Assembly (NCBI RefSeq): GCF_009754915.1
Contig: NZ_WPIK01000002.1
Coordinates: 62,001 to 126,000 of the forward strand
DNA length: 64,000 nt
Source of the DNA: Mucilaginibacter arboris
Lineage (GTDB): Bacteria; Bacteroidota; Bacteroidia; Sphingobacteriales; Sphingobacteriaceae
Direction: 5' to 3'
Shown here piece after piece: positions 25,377 through 33,956 of this stretch (positions are counted from its first letter, which is position 1; each line of letters opens with the position of its first letter). Position numbers and translations under genes: made by a program. The notes beneath the pieces are model-generated. The model was not told the DNA's origin. It was given only the letters and a program-made list of their open reading frames with translations, and did no database searches.

Positions 25377-26627
25377 ATGGCAACAGAAGTTAAGTGTCCG
25401 GGTTGCGGTTATGCTTTCCCGATTGAGGAAGTGATGGCCGAGGAATATAAGAAGGAGCTTCGGCAAAAAATGCAGGTTTTTACCAAGCAAAAGGAAGATG
25501 AGTTCCGCAAAAAACAGGAAGAATTTTTAGCAAAAGAAAAACAGCAGGAATTAGGTTTTGAACAGCGTTTAGCGTCCGAAAAAAAACAATTACAGCAACA
25601 ATTAGAAGAAACGCTGCGCAAAAACATTGCTTCGGATTTTGAAAATCAATTGGTGATGCTGCAAAACGCCAATCAAGAATCTGAAGAAAAACTGAAACTT
25701 TCCCGCCAAAAAGAAATGGAATTTTTGCAGCGGGAACAGCAGTTAAAGAATAAAGAAGCCGAAATGGAACTCGCTTTGCAGCGCAAATTGCAGGAACAGC
25801 GCGGCGAGCTGACGGAACAGATCCGCAGGCAGGAAGCAGAAAAAAATAACCTCAAAGAAACCGAACATCAGCTGCGCGTTAAAGAACTCGAAAAACAGTT
25901 GGACGACCAGAAAAAGCTGGCCGAAGAAATGAAACGCAAAGCCGAGCAGGGCAGCATGCAGCTGCAGGGCGAAGCGCAGGAACTGATCCTGGAAGAATTG
26001 CTGCGGCAGAGCTTTCCGTTTGATGTGATAACTGAAGTTGGAAAAGGCGTGCGCGGCGCGGATTGCGTGCAAACGGTGCGCAACCAGTTCGGACAGGAAT
26101 GCGGCCGGATTATTTATGAAAGTAAACGCACCAAAGATTTTGGCGGCGACTGGATTGAAAAGTTAAAAAAAGATATGCGCAGTCAGGCGGTGGATGTTGC
26201 CGTAATTGTATCGCAGTGTTACCCGAAAGGAATGAATTGCTTTGGAGAAAAAGATGGCGTTTGGATCTGTTCTTTTGAAGAAGCAAAAGCCGTGGCAAGC
26301 GTTTTGCGCGATGGCGTGATAAGGCTTTCCAACGTGTTGAAATCGCAGGAAAACCGGGGCGATAAAATGCACTTGTTATACAATTATTTAACCAGCAGCG
26401 AGTTTTCTGAACAATGGAAGGCCATACAGGAAGGTTATTTAAGCATGCGCACTTCTATTATCCAGGAGCGGACGGCGATGGAAAAAATGTGGAAAGTGCG
26501 CGAAAAGCAATTGGATAAAGTGTTGTTAAACGCAACGGGGATCCGTGGTTCGATTGAAGGAATTGCCGGTAGCGATACGATCAAACTAAGCCTTACCAGC
26601 GAAGAAGACAATTTGCTGCTGGAGTGA
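25377..26627 (+). CDS. DUF2130 domain protein with long coiled coil
   Basis: A 416-residue protein. It starts with a CPGCGYAF zinc-ribbon-like motif (one CxxC pair), then a coiled coil from about residue 30 to 200 (K/E/Q-rich), then the DUF2130 domain (ELILEELLRQSFPFDVITEVGKGVRGADCVQTV, IIYESKRTKDFGGDWIEKLK, DVAVIVSQCYPKGMN). The ESKRTK element in a beta-strand setting recalls restriction-endonuclease-like folds, a family-level suggestion. Function unknown. The stop TGA overlaps a dispersed word. Confidence 0.85.
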   Translation: MATEVKCPGCGYAFPIEEVMAEEYKKELRQKMQVFTKQKEDEFRKKQEEFLAKEKQQELGFEQRLASEKKQLQQQLEETLRKNIASDFENQLVMLQNANQESEEKLKLSRQKEMEFLQREQQLKNKEAEMELALQRKLQEQRGELTEQIRRQEAEKNNLKETEHQLRVKELEKQLDDQKKLAEEMKRKAEQGSMQLQGEAQELILEELLRQSFPFDVITEVGKGVRGADCVQTVRNQFGQECGRIIYESKRTKDFGGDWIEKLKKDMRSQAVDVAVIVSQCYPKGMNCFGEKDGVWICSFEEAKAVASVLRDGVIRLSNVLKSQENRGDKMHLLYNYLTSSEFSEQWKAIQEGYLSMRTSIIQERTAMEKMWKVREKQLDKVLLNATGIRGSIEGIAGSDTIKLSLTSEEDNLLLE

Positions 26628-26654
26628 TGCTTCTTTTATCGACTAAAAATAAAA

Positions 26655-26689
26655 GCCTTGCTATTCTAACAAGAACGGCAAGGCTTTAA
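26655..26689 (+). terminator. Terminator after the DUF2130 gene
   Basis: AAAGCCTTGC and GCAAGGCTTT form a perfect 10-bp stem around TATTCTAACAAGAACG, between convergent genes. It follows an extended dispersed word (26627). Confidence 0.8.
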
Positions 26690-26749
26690 ACTAAAACTGC
26701 TAAAAAGAAAACTAAGAAAAAAAGGCTTTTATCAATTTAAAAATCAAAC

Positions 26750-27358
26750 TTAACGTGCATTTTTGGTAGCGTTGATAATTTCTTCCACCGGAAAAGAACC
26801 GTTAAAAGCAGTATCGATATGGTCGTAAACAATTTGTCCGGCTGGCGATAAAACATAAGTAGCCAGCAAAGGCGCGTTTACATCAATCCCCGAAAACTTG
26901 TTCCAGATCGGGTCTTCCTCAGAAAATACATTAAATTTCCGGGCAATTTCGTGGTTTACATCATGGTAAAAACTAAGGTTAAAGTGGTGTTTCCAGTTCA
27001 CTTCTGCTTGCGCAAACGGCCCTTCGGCAGTAACAATCAGTAAATTTCCTCCCGCTGCTAAAATTTCATTTTGTATTGCGTTCAGCTTTTTCAAAATATG
27101 GATGCCTTTACGGTTCCAGGCTTCGGCATAAAAACTAATTACCAGCGGTTTGCTTAACAGTTGGTACGTAAATACAGTGCCTTCGTAATTCCTGATCTTA
27201 GAATTTAACCAGGTGCCGTTTTTGTTGATCAGTTTAATATCCGGCGTTAATTGTCCGGCTTGCAAAGGTTTCAGCGGCTGGTATTTTTTGCTGATAACTG
27301 GTTCGTGCACTAATTCAGTAAAATCGAAAACAGGAAATTGATAGGTAACAGGTAACAT
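26750..27358 (-). CDS. Peroxiredoxin/redoxin-like protein lacking catalytic cysteine
   Basis: A 202-residue AhpC/TSA-like thioredoxin-fold protein: LQAGQLTPDIKLINKNGTWLN, YEGTVFTYQLLSKPLVISFYAEAWNRKGIHILKKLNAIQNE, LLIVTAEGPFAQAEV, FNVFSEEDPIWN, TYVLSPAGQIVYDHID. The place of the peroxidatic or CxxC cysteine (after FYAEAW) reads NRKG, and no cysteine is present anywhere in the protein, so classic redox catalysis is not possible. Homologous redoxins in this phylum sometimes vary here. It lies 168 bases downstream of a polycysteine leader ORF. Confidence 0.75.
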   Translation of the reverse strand: MLPVTYQFPVFDFTELVHEPVISKKYQPLKPLQAGQLTPDIKLINKNGTWLNSKIRNYEGTVFTYQLLSKPLVISFYAEAWNRKGIHILKKLNAIQNEILAAGGNLLIVTAEGPFAQAEVNWKHHFNLSFYHDVNHEIARKFNVFSEEDPIWNKFSGIDVNAPLLATYVLSPAGQIVYDHIDTAFNGSFPVEEIINATKNAR

Positions 27359-27525
27359 AAAAATATTTTTAAATTGTTTTACAATAGGTTATGATGAGCA
27401 AGGGTTTTGAAATCCTGCAAACTGTACTTAGATATTTTTGGTGAAAGATTTTTTATGCTGATAAAGTAATCTTCAAAATAAATTAAGGGAAATGGACACC
27501 ATAAAAAAGGTGCATAAAAGAAGCA

Positions 27526-27621
27526 TTAACAACAGCAACGCATACACATTCGCATGATCGTTTTTCTGAATTTTTGATCAGTTGCTACCAGGATTGCGCG
27601 GAGAATTAAGTGCTGTGACAT
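27526..27621 (-). CDS. Polycysteine leader peptide (uORF)
   Basis: A 31-codon ORF starting at 27621 and ending TAA at 27526. It begins MSQHLILRAILVATDQKF and ends MRMCMRCCC, with four of the last six residues cysteine (codons TGT, TGC, TGT, TGT) just before the stop. A good -7 box lies 22 bases upstream and the redoxin-like gene 168 bases downstream. A leader ORF with a run of codons for one amino acid is the usual mark of attenuation; polycysteine uORFs that respond to cysteine are known in mycobacteria. A strong intrinsic terminator is not evident in the leader, so the mechanism would have to be another. Confidence 0.6.
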   Translation of the reverse strand: MSQHLILRAILVATDQKFRKTIMRMCMRCCC

Positions 27622-27642
27622 CTTGTTTTTTAATAGACAAAT

Positions 27643-27650
27643 CAAAAGTA
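27643..27650 (-). promoter_or_regulatory. -7 box upstream of the polycysteine leader
   Basis: TACTTTTG (27650-27643, minus strand) fits TAnnTTTG; predicted start about 27637, so the leader ORF lies at the 5' end of a leader of about 280 bases before the redoxin-like gene. No clear -33 TTG at the ideal spacing. The remaining gap (27651-27889) is AT-rich with nothing recognisable beyond the promoter region of the next gene. Confidence 0.45.
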
Positions 27651-27889
27651 TATATAATCTACAAATTTTATAGAGTAATTTTTAAATTATTTTAAATTGT
27701 TTGATTATCAATGAGAAAAATTTACTATGGGCGTATATCCCCTTTAAATACTTAGGCAAAGGGTTCTTTTATGTAAAATAGGCACTACATCCGTAATAGT
27801 TAAAATAAGCTGAATATATTTATGCACCTGTTAATATTTCTGTTAAAAGAAAAATTAAGTTTAGGTTTTATTGTAAAGAATTATCGCGT

Positions 27890-30631
27890 ATGTATCTATA
27901 TCGTTTCTGTTTTATATTTTCCTGGCTGGTTACAGTGTGCTTTTTAACGAGTTGTAACTTCTTTTATCACCCTAAAAACCAGTCAGGGCAGGAAAAATTA
28001 AACCATCATTCAGCTTATGATGACAGCACTTTAACTAACCGCGTGCTTCCGGTAATGATGCCTTATAACCGTTTAATTGATCCGGCAGGCAAAGTAATTG
28101 TTTTTGGAAGCCTGGAATTGGAAAATCATAGTCTGGACGTACAACCTATTCCAAATACCGCACTTTTAGCTGTTGAAGACCGTTACGGCATCGCCATAAT
28201 CGATCATCAAAGCAATGAAGTTATTGCCAGATGGACTTACAACAGTGAAGACCGTTACAAAGGTTTGATGAGCACGTATTCGGGCATCCAGGTCTTAAAC
28301 GAAAACGGTTCAACACAACTATTCTGGAGTGCTGCTAACGATGCTAACCACCAGTCGTACGTTTTTCAGGCTGTTTTTAATCAGGAAAAAATAGCGGTAA
28401 AAGAAGCATTTGCCTTTAAACCTGAAAGCCCTTCGCCGTTAGCACTGCCAAATGAAGTTGCAATCAACAAAGAAAACGGAAAGAACTATTTGTATGTGGT
28501 TTTAAACGGCAATAACCAGTTGGTAAAAATCGATCTGGATACAAAGAAAACCGTTTGGACTGCTCCAACCGGCGTTGCGCCTTACGGTTTAACCATTGCT
28601 GGCGATAAAGCTTATGTAAGCAATTGGGGCGGAACAATCGCAGTAAATAACGATGGGAAAGAAACAGCAGGCGTACCTTTCGGAAGCGCTTATACAGATC
28701 CGAAAACTGGTGCAACAGCAGCAGGGACCGTTTCTGTTTTTGGATTGAAGGATGGAAACCTGATCAAAGAAATACCGGTTGGCCTGCATCCCAATGATCT
28801 GATTTCAAGTAAGGATAACAGGTACGTTTATGTTGCCAACGGAAATAGTGATGCTATTTCGGTCATCAGTACACAAAGTTTAAAAACGGTTGAAACTATT
28901 TCGGTACAAATTAATCCGGGTAAAAAAGGCTTTATCGGCGATACGCCGAATGCTTTGATTTTAAGTGAAGATGGTACGCATTTGTATGTAGCCAACGGAA
29001 TGGATAACGCGGTTGCGGTTGTAAAACTGGGTGCAGCAGCATCATCAAAAAGTACCGGTAAAAACAGTATCAAAGGTTTTATCCCAACGGAAGCTTATCC
29101 CGGAGGACTGGCTTTACAAGGAAAAAAATTATTTGTAACCAACCTGGAAGGCGAAGGCGCACGGGTAAACAGTAAAGAAATCCGTAAGGAAGATAAAGCA
29201 ATTGACCGTGATGTGCCGGATATAGAAGGCGGTTCGTACAATTCGCATCACCAAAAAGCCACTGTTTCTGTAATTGATTTGCCAAATCCGGCACAATTAG
29301 CAGCTTACACCAAAAAAGTAAAAACACTTAGTTTAAATTTCAGAACTGAGCTGGCGCGTTTAGCTCCGCGAAAAAACCAGCCCGCGCGGCCAATTCCCGA
29401 ACGGATTGGCGAACCTTCTGTTTTTAAACATGTGCTTTATATTATCAAAGAAAACCGCACTTACGACCAGGTTTTGGGCGATATGGCCGAAGGAAAAGGC
29501 ATGAAAAATTTGTGCATTTACGGCGATAGCATCACACTCAACCAGCACCAGTTGGCCAGGGATTTTTTGTTGCTGGATAATTATTATGCTTCCGGGAAAT
29601 GTTCTGCCGAAGGCCACCAGTGGACGGATGCAGCAATGGTAAACGATTACGTGGAGAAAAACGTGCGCGCCTGGTTCCGCAGTTATCCGCACGTACAAAC
29701 TGATGCCATGGTTGTGAACCAAAAAGGTTTTATCTGGAATAATGCGGCAGATCATGGCAAAACCGTCAGGATTTATGGTGAAGCCTGCATTCCGCAATTT
29801 GATAATAAACTGAGCTGGACAGATATTTACGAAAATTATAAAGCCGGTAAACCTTTCAGTTTTACCAATAAAACAACTATTTCGAGGGTAAAACCGATGC
29901 TTGCTGCCGGTTATCCGGGTTTTGATAATTTCAAGATCAGCGATCAGGTCCGGGCAGAAGCTTTTATCAAAGAATTAAAAGAATTTGAAAACAAGCCAGG
30001 CGATCAGCTTCCTGAACTAATGGTAATGGCTTTGCCAACAGATCATACAGGAGGTTCAAGGCCGGGTTTGCCAACACCGCGGGCGATGGTAGCCGATAAT
30101 GATCTGGCTTTAGGCCGGATTATCGAAGCATTAACAAAAAGCCGTTTCTGGAAAAATACCGTTGTTTTTGTTACGGAAGATGATTCTCAGGCGGGTTGGG
30201 ACCATATTTCTGCTTACCGGACTACAGGTTTTGTAATCAGTCCATACAGCAGGTTGCAAAAAACAGTTTCTACCAATTACAATCAAACTTCTATCGTTCG
30301 TTCTATCGAGCAAATCCTCGGAATTCCGCCCATGAATTTACTGGATGCAAGCGCATTGCCCATGTTTAATTGTTTTGCCGGCCGGCCTGATGCTTCTTTT
30401 ACCTATCAAAAATTAGCAAACCGGGTTCCGCTCAATGAAATGAACCCGAAGCTTTCTATGTTAAAAGGAAAAGCTTTGTTTTATGCCAGGCAATCCTCCA
30501 AACCTGAGTATGACCATGTGGATGGCGGAAATGATGATTTGTTAAATCGTATTTTATGGTTTAACCGGAAAGGGAATAGCGCTTATCCGGCTAAACTGGC
30601 CGGAAAGAATATGGATGACGAAGATGATTAA
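27890..30631 (+). CDS. YncE-like beta-propeller/phosphoesterase lipoprotein
   Basis: A 913-residue lipoprotein: signal peptide with lipobox LTSC (Cys about residue 23). Residues about 60-420 form YncE-like beta-propeller repeats (YVANGNSDAISVISTQSLKT, LYVANGMDNAVAVV), and residues about 500-800 a phosphoesterase domain of the alkaline phosphatase/phospholipase C superfamily (HVLYIIKENRTYDQVLGDM, GHQWTDAAMVNDYVEKN, ALPTDHTGGSRPG, VFVTEDDSQAGWDHISAYRT). The metal-binding pattern ENRTYD ... DDSQ is present. Likely anchored in the outer membrane; phosphate scavenging from esters is a reasonable role. Dispersed words at 28398, 29059 and 30390 are inside. Confidence 0.88.
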   Translation: MYLYRFCFIFSWLVTVCFLTSCNFFYHPKNQSGQEKLNHHSAYDDSTLTNRVLPVMMPYNRLIDPAGKVIVFGSLELENHSLDVQPIPNTALLAVEDRYGIAIIDHQSNEVIARWTYNSEDRYKGLMSTYSGIQVLNENGSTQLFWSAANDANHQSYVFQAVFNQEKIAVKEAFAFKPESPSPLALPNEVAINKENGKNYLYVVLNGNNQLVKIDLDTKKTVWTAPTGVAPYGLTIAGDKAYVSNWGGTIAVNNDGKETAGVPFGSAYTDPKTGATAAGTVSVFGLKDGNLIKEIPVGLHPNDLISSKDNRYVYVANGNSDAISVISTQSLKTVETISVQINPGKKGFIGDTPNALILSEDGTHLYVANGMDNAVAVVKLGAAASSKSTGKNSIKGFIPTEAYPGGLALQGKKLFVTNLEGEGARVNSKEIRKEDKAIDRDVPDIEGGSYNSHHQKATVSVIDLPNPAQLAAYTKKVKTLSLNFRTELARLAPRKNQPARPIPERIGEPSVFKHVLYIIKENRTYDQVLGDMAEGKGMKNLCIYGDSITLNQHQLARDFLLLDNYYASGKCSAEGHQWTDAAMVNDYVEKNVRAWFRSYPHVQTDAMVVNQKGFIWNNAADHGKTVRIYGEACIPQFDNKLSWTDIYENYKAGKPFSFTNKTTISRVKPMLAAGYPGFDNFKISDQVRAEAFIKELKEFENKPGDQLPELMVMALPTDHTGGSRPGLPTPRAMVADNDLALGRIIEALTKSRFWKNTVVFVTEDDSQAGWDHISAYRTTGFVISPYSRLQKTVSTNYNQTSIVRSIEQILGIPPMNLLDASALPMFNCFAGRPDASFTYQKLANRVPLNEMNPKLSMLKGKALFYARQSSKPEYDHVDGGNDDLLNRILWFNRKGNSAYPAKLAGKNMDDEDD

Positions 30632-30669
30632 TCAGGTATTAACAACATCATTTAGACTGTTAAAATTTG

Positions 30670-30677
30670 TATTTTTG
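30670..30677 (+). promoter_or_regulatory. -7 box of the antitoxin/PIN operon
   Basis: TATTTTTG at 30670-30677 fits TAnnTTTG; antitoxin ATG at 30695. Confidence 0.4.
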
Positions 30678-30694
30678 TTAAAAGGATATTTTCT

Positions 30695-30892
30695 ATGCAA
30701 AGTCAAAAATTAAATTCTTTACAATTGGAGCTGTTAAAAGTGTATTCTTTTGAACCTAAAGAAGAAGATTTATTGGCAATAAAAAAATTACTTGCGGATT
30801 ATTTCTCTTTGAAACTTCAAAAAAATATTCAAAAGGCTGTAAGTGAAAAAAATATTACCGAAGATGACTTGGATAGTTGGATAAATGAATAA
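30695..30892 (+). CDS. Antitoxin of a PIN-family TA pair (orphaned)
   Basis: A 65-residue helical protein with an LLKVYSFEPKEEDLLAIKKLLADYFSLKLQ pattern and an acidic end (NITEDDLDSWINE), like small antitoxins paired with COG1569 PIN proteins. The overlapping downstream toxin gene is deleted internally, so this antitoxin may be functionless or kept to counter toxins elsewhere. Confidence 0.65.
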   Translation: MQSQKLNSLQLELLKVYSFEPKEEDLLAIKKLLADYFSLKLQKNIQKAVSEKNITEDDLDSWINE

Positions 30893-31148
30893 ACCACGCC
30901 TTATTCTCGATACGAATATATTTCTGGTTTCTCTTGCTCCGAAATACAAGTATAATTGGATATATCAATCATTAATAAAAGTCAATCTGATTTTATCGTT
31001 AGTAATGATCGGCACCTACATCAGCTAAAAAGTAATAAGTTTCCTCTGGTTACTGTTCTTTATTATAATGAGTTTGAGGAAAGATACAAAGCTTCTTTTA
31101 TCCGATAAAAACCTTCCTGCAAAAAATTAATGCAAGAAGGCTTTTCTA
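30885..31148 (+). pseudogene. PIN-domain toxin remnant, internally deleted
   Basis: ATG 30885 overlaps the antitoxin stop. The first 33 residues ([32 protein letters not shown]) are the N-terminus of a COG1569 PIN toxin with its first acidic residue (LDTN). The frame stops at 31026-31028, but from 30986 the -1 frame gives [20 protein letters not shown] and [15 protein letters not shown], the C-terminal PIN motif (D-x-I-V-S-x-D-x-H-L). About 60 residues of the middle are missing. The tail overlaps a one-mismatch dispersed word and a hairpin at 31107-31145. Confidence 0.7.
31107..31145. terminator. Terminator between the PIN remnant and aldo/keto reductase
   Basis: AAAACCTTCCTGCA pairs with TGCAAGAAGGCTTTT around AAAAATTAA, suitable for both convergent directions. 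Confidence 0.65.
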
Positions 31149-31155
31149 AATCCAA

Positions 31156-32193
31156 TTAATAAAACTTAGGCAATGGGTTCAGCTTTAAATTTTGCCGCTG
31201 GTGCCAGTAAGGATAAATAGGAGGGATTTCGCTTGCAGTGTCCAGTTTTTTAACCTGATCTTTGGTTAAATTCCAGCCAACTGCTTCCAGGTTTTGTTTT
31301 AATTGTTCTTCGTTTCTTGCACCAATAACCAACGTAGAAATAGTCGGACGTTGTAAAAGCCAGTTTAAAGAAATCTGTGCTACTGTTTTGCCGGTTTCTT
31401 CTGCTACCTCATCCAATGCATCCATAATCTTATAAAAAGTTTCTTCTGCAATGGCCGATTCCGGTACCGGACTTCCGCCTTGCGCTATCCGGCTATCAGC
31501 AGGAAAAGGTTGGTTACGCCTATATTTTCCGCCTAAACGTCCCGCTGCTAACGGACTCCAGACAATGCCGCCAACTTTCTGGTCTAAACCCAAAGGCATC
31601 AGTTCCCATTCGTATTCCCGGTTGATTAGCGAATAATAAACCTGATGTGCGATGTATTTGTTCCAGCCATATCGATCAGCAATTGCCTGAGATTTCATCA
31701 AATGCCAGCCCGAAAAATTGGAGCAGGCAATGTAACGCACTTTGCCGCTTTCAACCAAATCCTCTAAAGTACGCAGCGTTTCTTCAACTGGTGTAACACC
31801 ATCAAAACCGTGCATGTGGTAAATATCGATATAGTCCGTATTTAAACGTTTCAAGCTGGCTTCACATGCTTTGATGAGATGGAAGCGGGAAGAACCCTGC
31901 TCGTTCGGCCCTTTTCCCATCGGGAAAGTAGCTTTGGTAGAGATAATTACTTTATCGCGCAAGCCAGTTAAACTTTTGCCCAGGATTTCTTCCGATAAAC
32001 CATCCGAATAAATATCTGCCGTATCAAATAAATTTACGCCGGCATCTAAACAAAGGTTAACCAAACGCGTGGCTTCTTCTACCTGCGTACTTCCCCAGGC
32101 TTTAAAAAACTCGCCGCTGCCGCCAAAAGTAGCTGTGCCAAAACTTAAAACCGGAACATGTAAACCGGATGCGCCTAATTGTCTGAATTCCAT
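31156..32193 (-). CDS. Aldo/keto reductase
   Basis: NADPH-dependent oxidoreductase with TIM-barrel fold, 345 residues from ATG 32193 (MEFRQLGASGLHVPVLSFG; the ATG at 32226 would add 11 poorly conserved residues). Catalytic tetrad: Asp in NLFDTADIYSDG, Tyr of that segment, Lys in VIISTKATFP, His in DYIDIYHMHGFD. NADPH-binding end TLVIGARNEEQLKQNLEAVGW. Closest type is the YghZ/potassium-channel-beta-like group of AKRs. Stand-alone gene. Confidence 0.92.
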   Translation of the reverse strand: MEFRQLGASGLHVPVLSFGTATFGGSGEFFKAWGSTQVEEATRLVNLCLDAGVNLFDTADIYSDGLSEEILGKSLTGLRDKVIISTKATFPMGKGPNEQGSSRFHLIKACEASLKRLNTDYIDIYHMHGFDGVTPVEETLRTLEDLVESGKVRYIACSNFSGWHLMKSQAIADRYGWNKYIAHQVYYSLINREYEWELMPLGLDQKVGGIVWSPLAAGRLGGKYRRNQPFPADSRIAQGGSPVPESAIAEETFYKIMDALDEVAEETGKTVAQISLNWLLQRPTISTLVIGARNEEQLKQNLEAVGWNLTKDQVKKLDTASEIPPIYPYWHQRQNLKLNPLPKFY

Positions 32194-32394
32194 AATTGCT
32201 TTGTTTGTGTTGAAGTAGAAAGGCAAATCTGCTTAATATGTTTAATGACAATGCTTTTTTTACCCTATAAAAACAAGTGCCAAACTGATTACGGTTTTAT
32301 GCTGATAAAAGAAGCATGGCAAATAAGTTCCCCCCAATAAATTGTAGGTATAACCTGATAAACTTTGTAAATTTATATCACCAATTATACAATT

Positions 32395-32844
32395 ATGAAA
32401 ATGTTCGCTAAAATTCAAAATTGGGGTGATAGCCATCATCCTAAATGGCTCGACTTTTTTAGGATTACTTTAGGTTTGGTCCTTTTTTGGAAAGGTATTG
32501 CATTTATACTAAACCTAAATGCGTTAACTGCTTATTTAATTGAAAGCAGAATAGACGATACGTTTGGTATGTCTCTTTCTATGAGTTTATTAGCTCATCT
32601 TATTATTACCTTACACCTACTCGGCGGTTTTTGTATTGCATTCGGCATAAATACACGTTTATTTTGCCTGTTAAACTTGCCTGTACTTATTGTTGCGGTT
32701 TTCTTTGTCAATATGCAGGAAGTTGTATTCAGGCCTTATGCCGAATTATGGTTATCTGTATTTGTGCTTCTTTTATTAATTTGTTTTCTGGTAGAAGGCA
32801 ACGGCGTATTATTTGTTGGGCAAGGAAAAGAAAAAGCTGTATAA
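32395..32844 (+). CDS. DoxX-family membrane protein
   Basis: A 149-residue protein with four membrane segments (about 22-40, 62-82, 88-106, 118-137) in the DoxX pattern: FFRITLGLVLFWKGIAFIL, LLAHLIITLHLLGGFCIAFGINTRL, and LWLSVFVLLLLICFLVEGNG. DoxX proteins are small quinol-oxidase-related or redox-associated membrane proteins with unclear role. The region upstream is AT-rich with an exact dispersed word at 32306. Confidence 0.85.
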   Translation: MKMFAKIQNWGDSHHPKWLDFFRITLGLVLFWKGIAFILNLNALTAYLIESRIDDTFGMSLSMSLLAHLIITLHLLGGFCIAFGINTRLFCLLNLPVLIVAVFFVNMQEVVFRPYAELWLSVFVLLLLICFLVEGNGVLFVGQGKEKAV

Positions 32845-32997
32845 AGGATAAGGGAGTTTTTGATTTAAAAATTTAGAAGTGATGAGGGAAAAAATGAGGG
32901 CAAATGGCTGTTCTGAATTTATGGTGATAAAAGAAGCATTGCCGGCCAAAATTCTTTTTTTGCTTAAAGATGTTTAAATTGCTTCTTTAAAAGCTGT

Positions 32998-33699
32998 ATG
33001 GAAAACTCAAGACCTGCAATTGTAGAAGAAGTAAAAAAGGAGTTTCAATTAGAAAGGATGATCCTTTTTAGCGATGCTGTTTTTGCGATCGTTATTACTT
33101 TAATGGCTATCGAAATCAGAATTCCTGATACAGAGGGTTATAAGTTAACATCAGGGCAGTTCAATCATTACCTGCTGCATCTTTTACCGGTATTTTTGGC
33201 TTATGCCTTTAGTTTCTTTTTTATCGGCAGAACGTGGTATGCACATTTACAGCTTTTTGGTTTCATTAAGAAGTATAACGGCGGGTTGGTTTTTTGCAAC
33301 CTCTTGCTGCTGTTTAGCATTGGTTTGTTTCCTTTTGCAGCTTCTGTGTTGGTGCATATTGTAAAATCTTATCTCAATTTTATCATTTACTTCGGAATTT
33401 TGGGCTTATGCATTGCCTCACAGCTTTACTTAAGATATTATGTTTTGATCAAACATCCCGAGTTAAGAAATAACAGGCCGGTAGCTGCAGAAATATTAAC
33501 ATATAAAAGCCAGCGAAATGTGCTGTTTGTTTTAGGTACCGGACTAATGCTCATTGCCATAACAAACTGGCTGATTACAGATCCTGCAAGCAAAGAACTT
33601 GCTATTGTTTGGGTAATACCGGTAGCTATAATAGTGAGGCTGATCAGGGCAAAATTGAATAAAGCCAAACGTGAGATGTTGAAAACATCGCTTGTTTAA
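32998..33699 (+). CDS. TMEM175-family putative potassium channel
   Basis: A 233-residue protein with six membrane segments. The channel signature FSDAVFAIVITLMAIEIRIP occupies residues about 24-43, preceded by the conserved RM. This is the hallmark of prokaryotic TMEM175 (DUF1211) potassium channels, where the phenylalanine-serine-aspartate stretch lines the pore. Only one repeat unit is present, as usual in bacteria. Stand-alone gene; dispersed word at 32928 upstream. Confidence 0.88.
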   Translation: MENSRPAIVEEVKKEFQLERMILFSDAVFAIVITLMAIEIRIPDTEGYKLTSGQFNHYLLHLLPVFLAYAFSFFFIGRTWYAHLQLFGFIKKYNGGLVFCNLLLLFSIGLFPFAASVLVHIVKSYLNFIIYFGILGLCIASQLYLRYYVLIKHPELRNNRPVAAEILTYKSQRNVLFVLGTGLMLIAITNWLITDPASKELAIVWVIPVAIIVRLIRAKLNKAKREMLKTSLV

Positions 33700-33956
33700 G
33701 TTGAGGGAAATTTTCGAAGTGGATTAATTTTTTGTTGCATATCAAAACGTGGACTTCTGTTAATAAAAGTATAAAGGCGGTTTTGCCTGATTGAAATTTT
33801 AGCAGGTTAACAAATGATAGAATTCGAAGGACCGGGATTTTTAGTTGGTAAAAACAGTATCAATAGAAAACGCCGGTTAGTATCCTTATTTTCTTTTTCT
33901 GGAAAATGCAGAACTAACAGGCGTTTATAGGAGCGATATAATTTTAGGGGCTTATT

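Noticed and set aside
25409-26372. Several long minus-strand frames rich in C, S and F under the DUF2130 gene
   Set aside because: They are antisense shadows of the K/E/Q-rich coiled coil.
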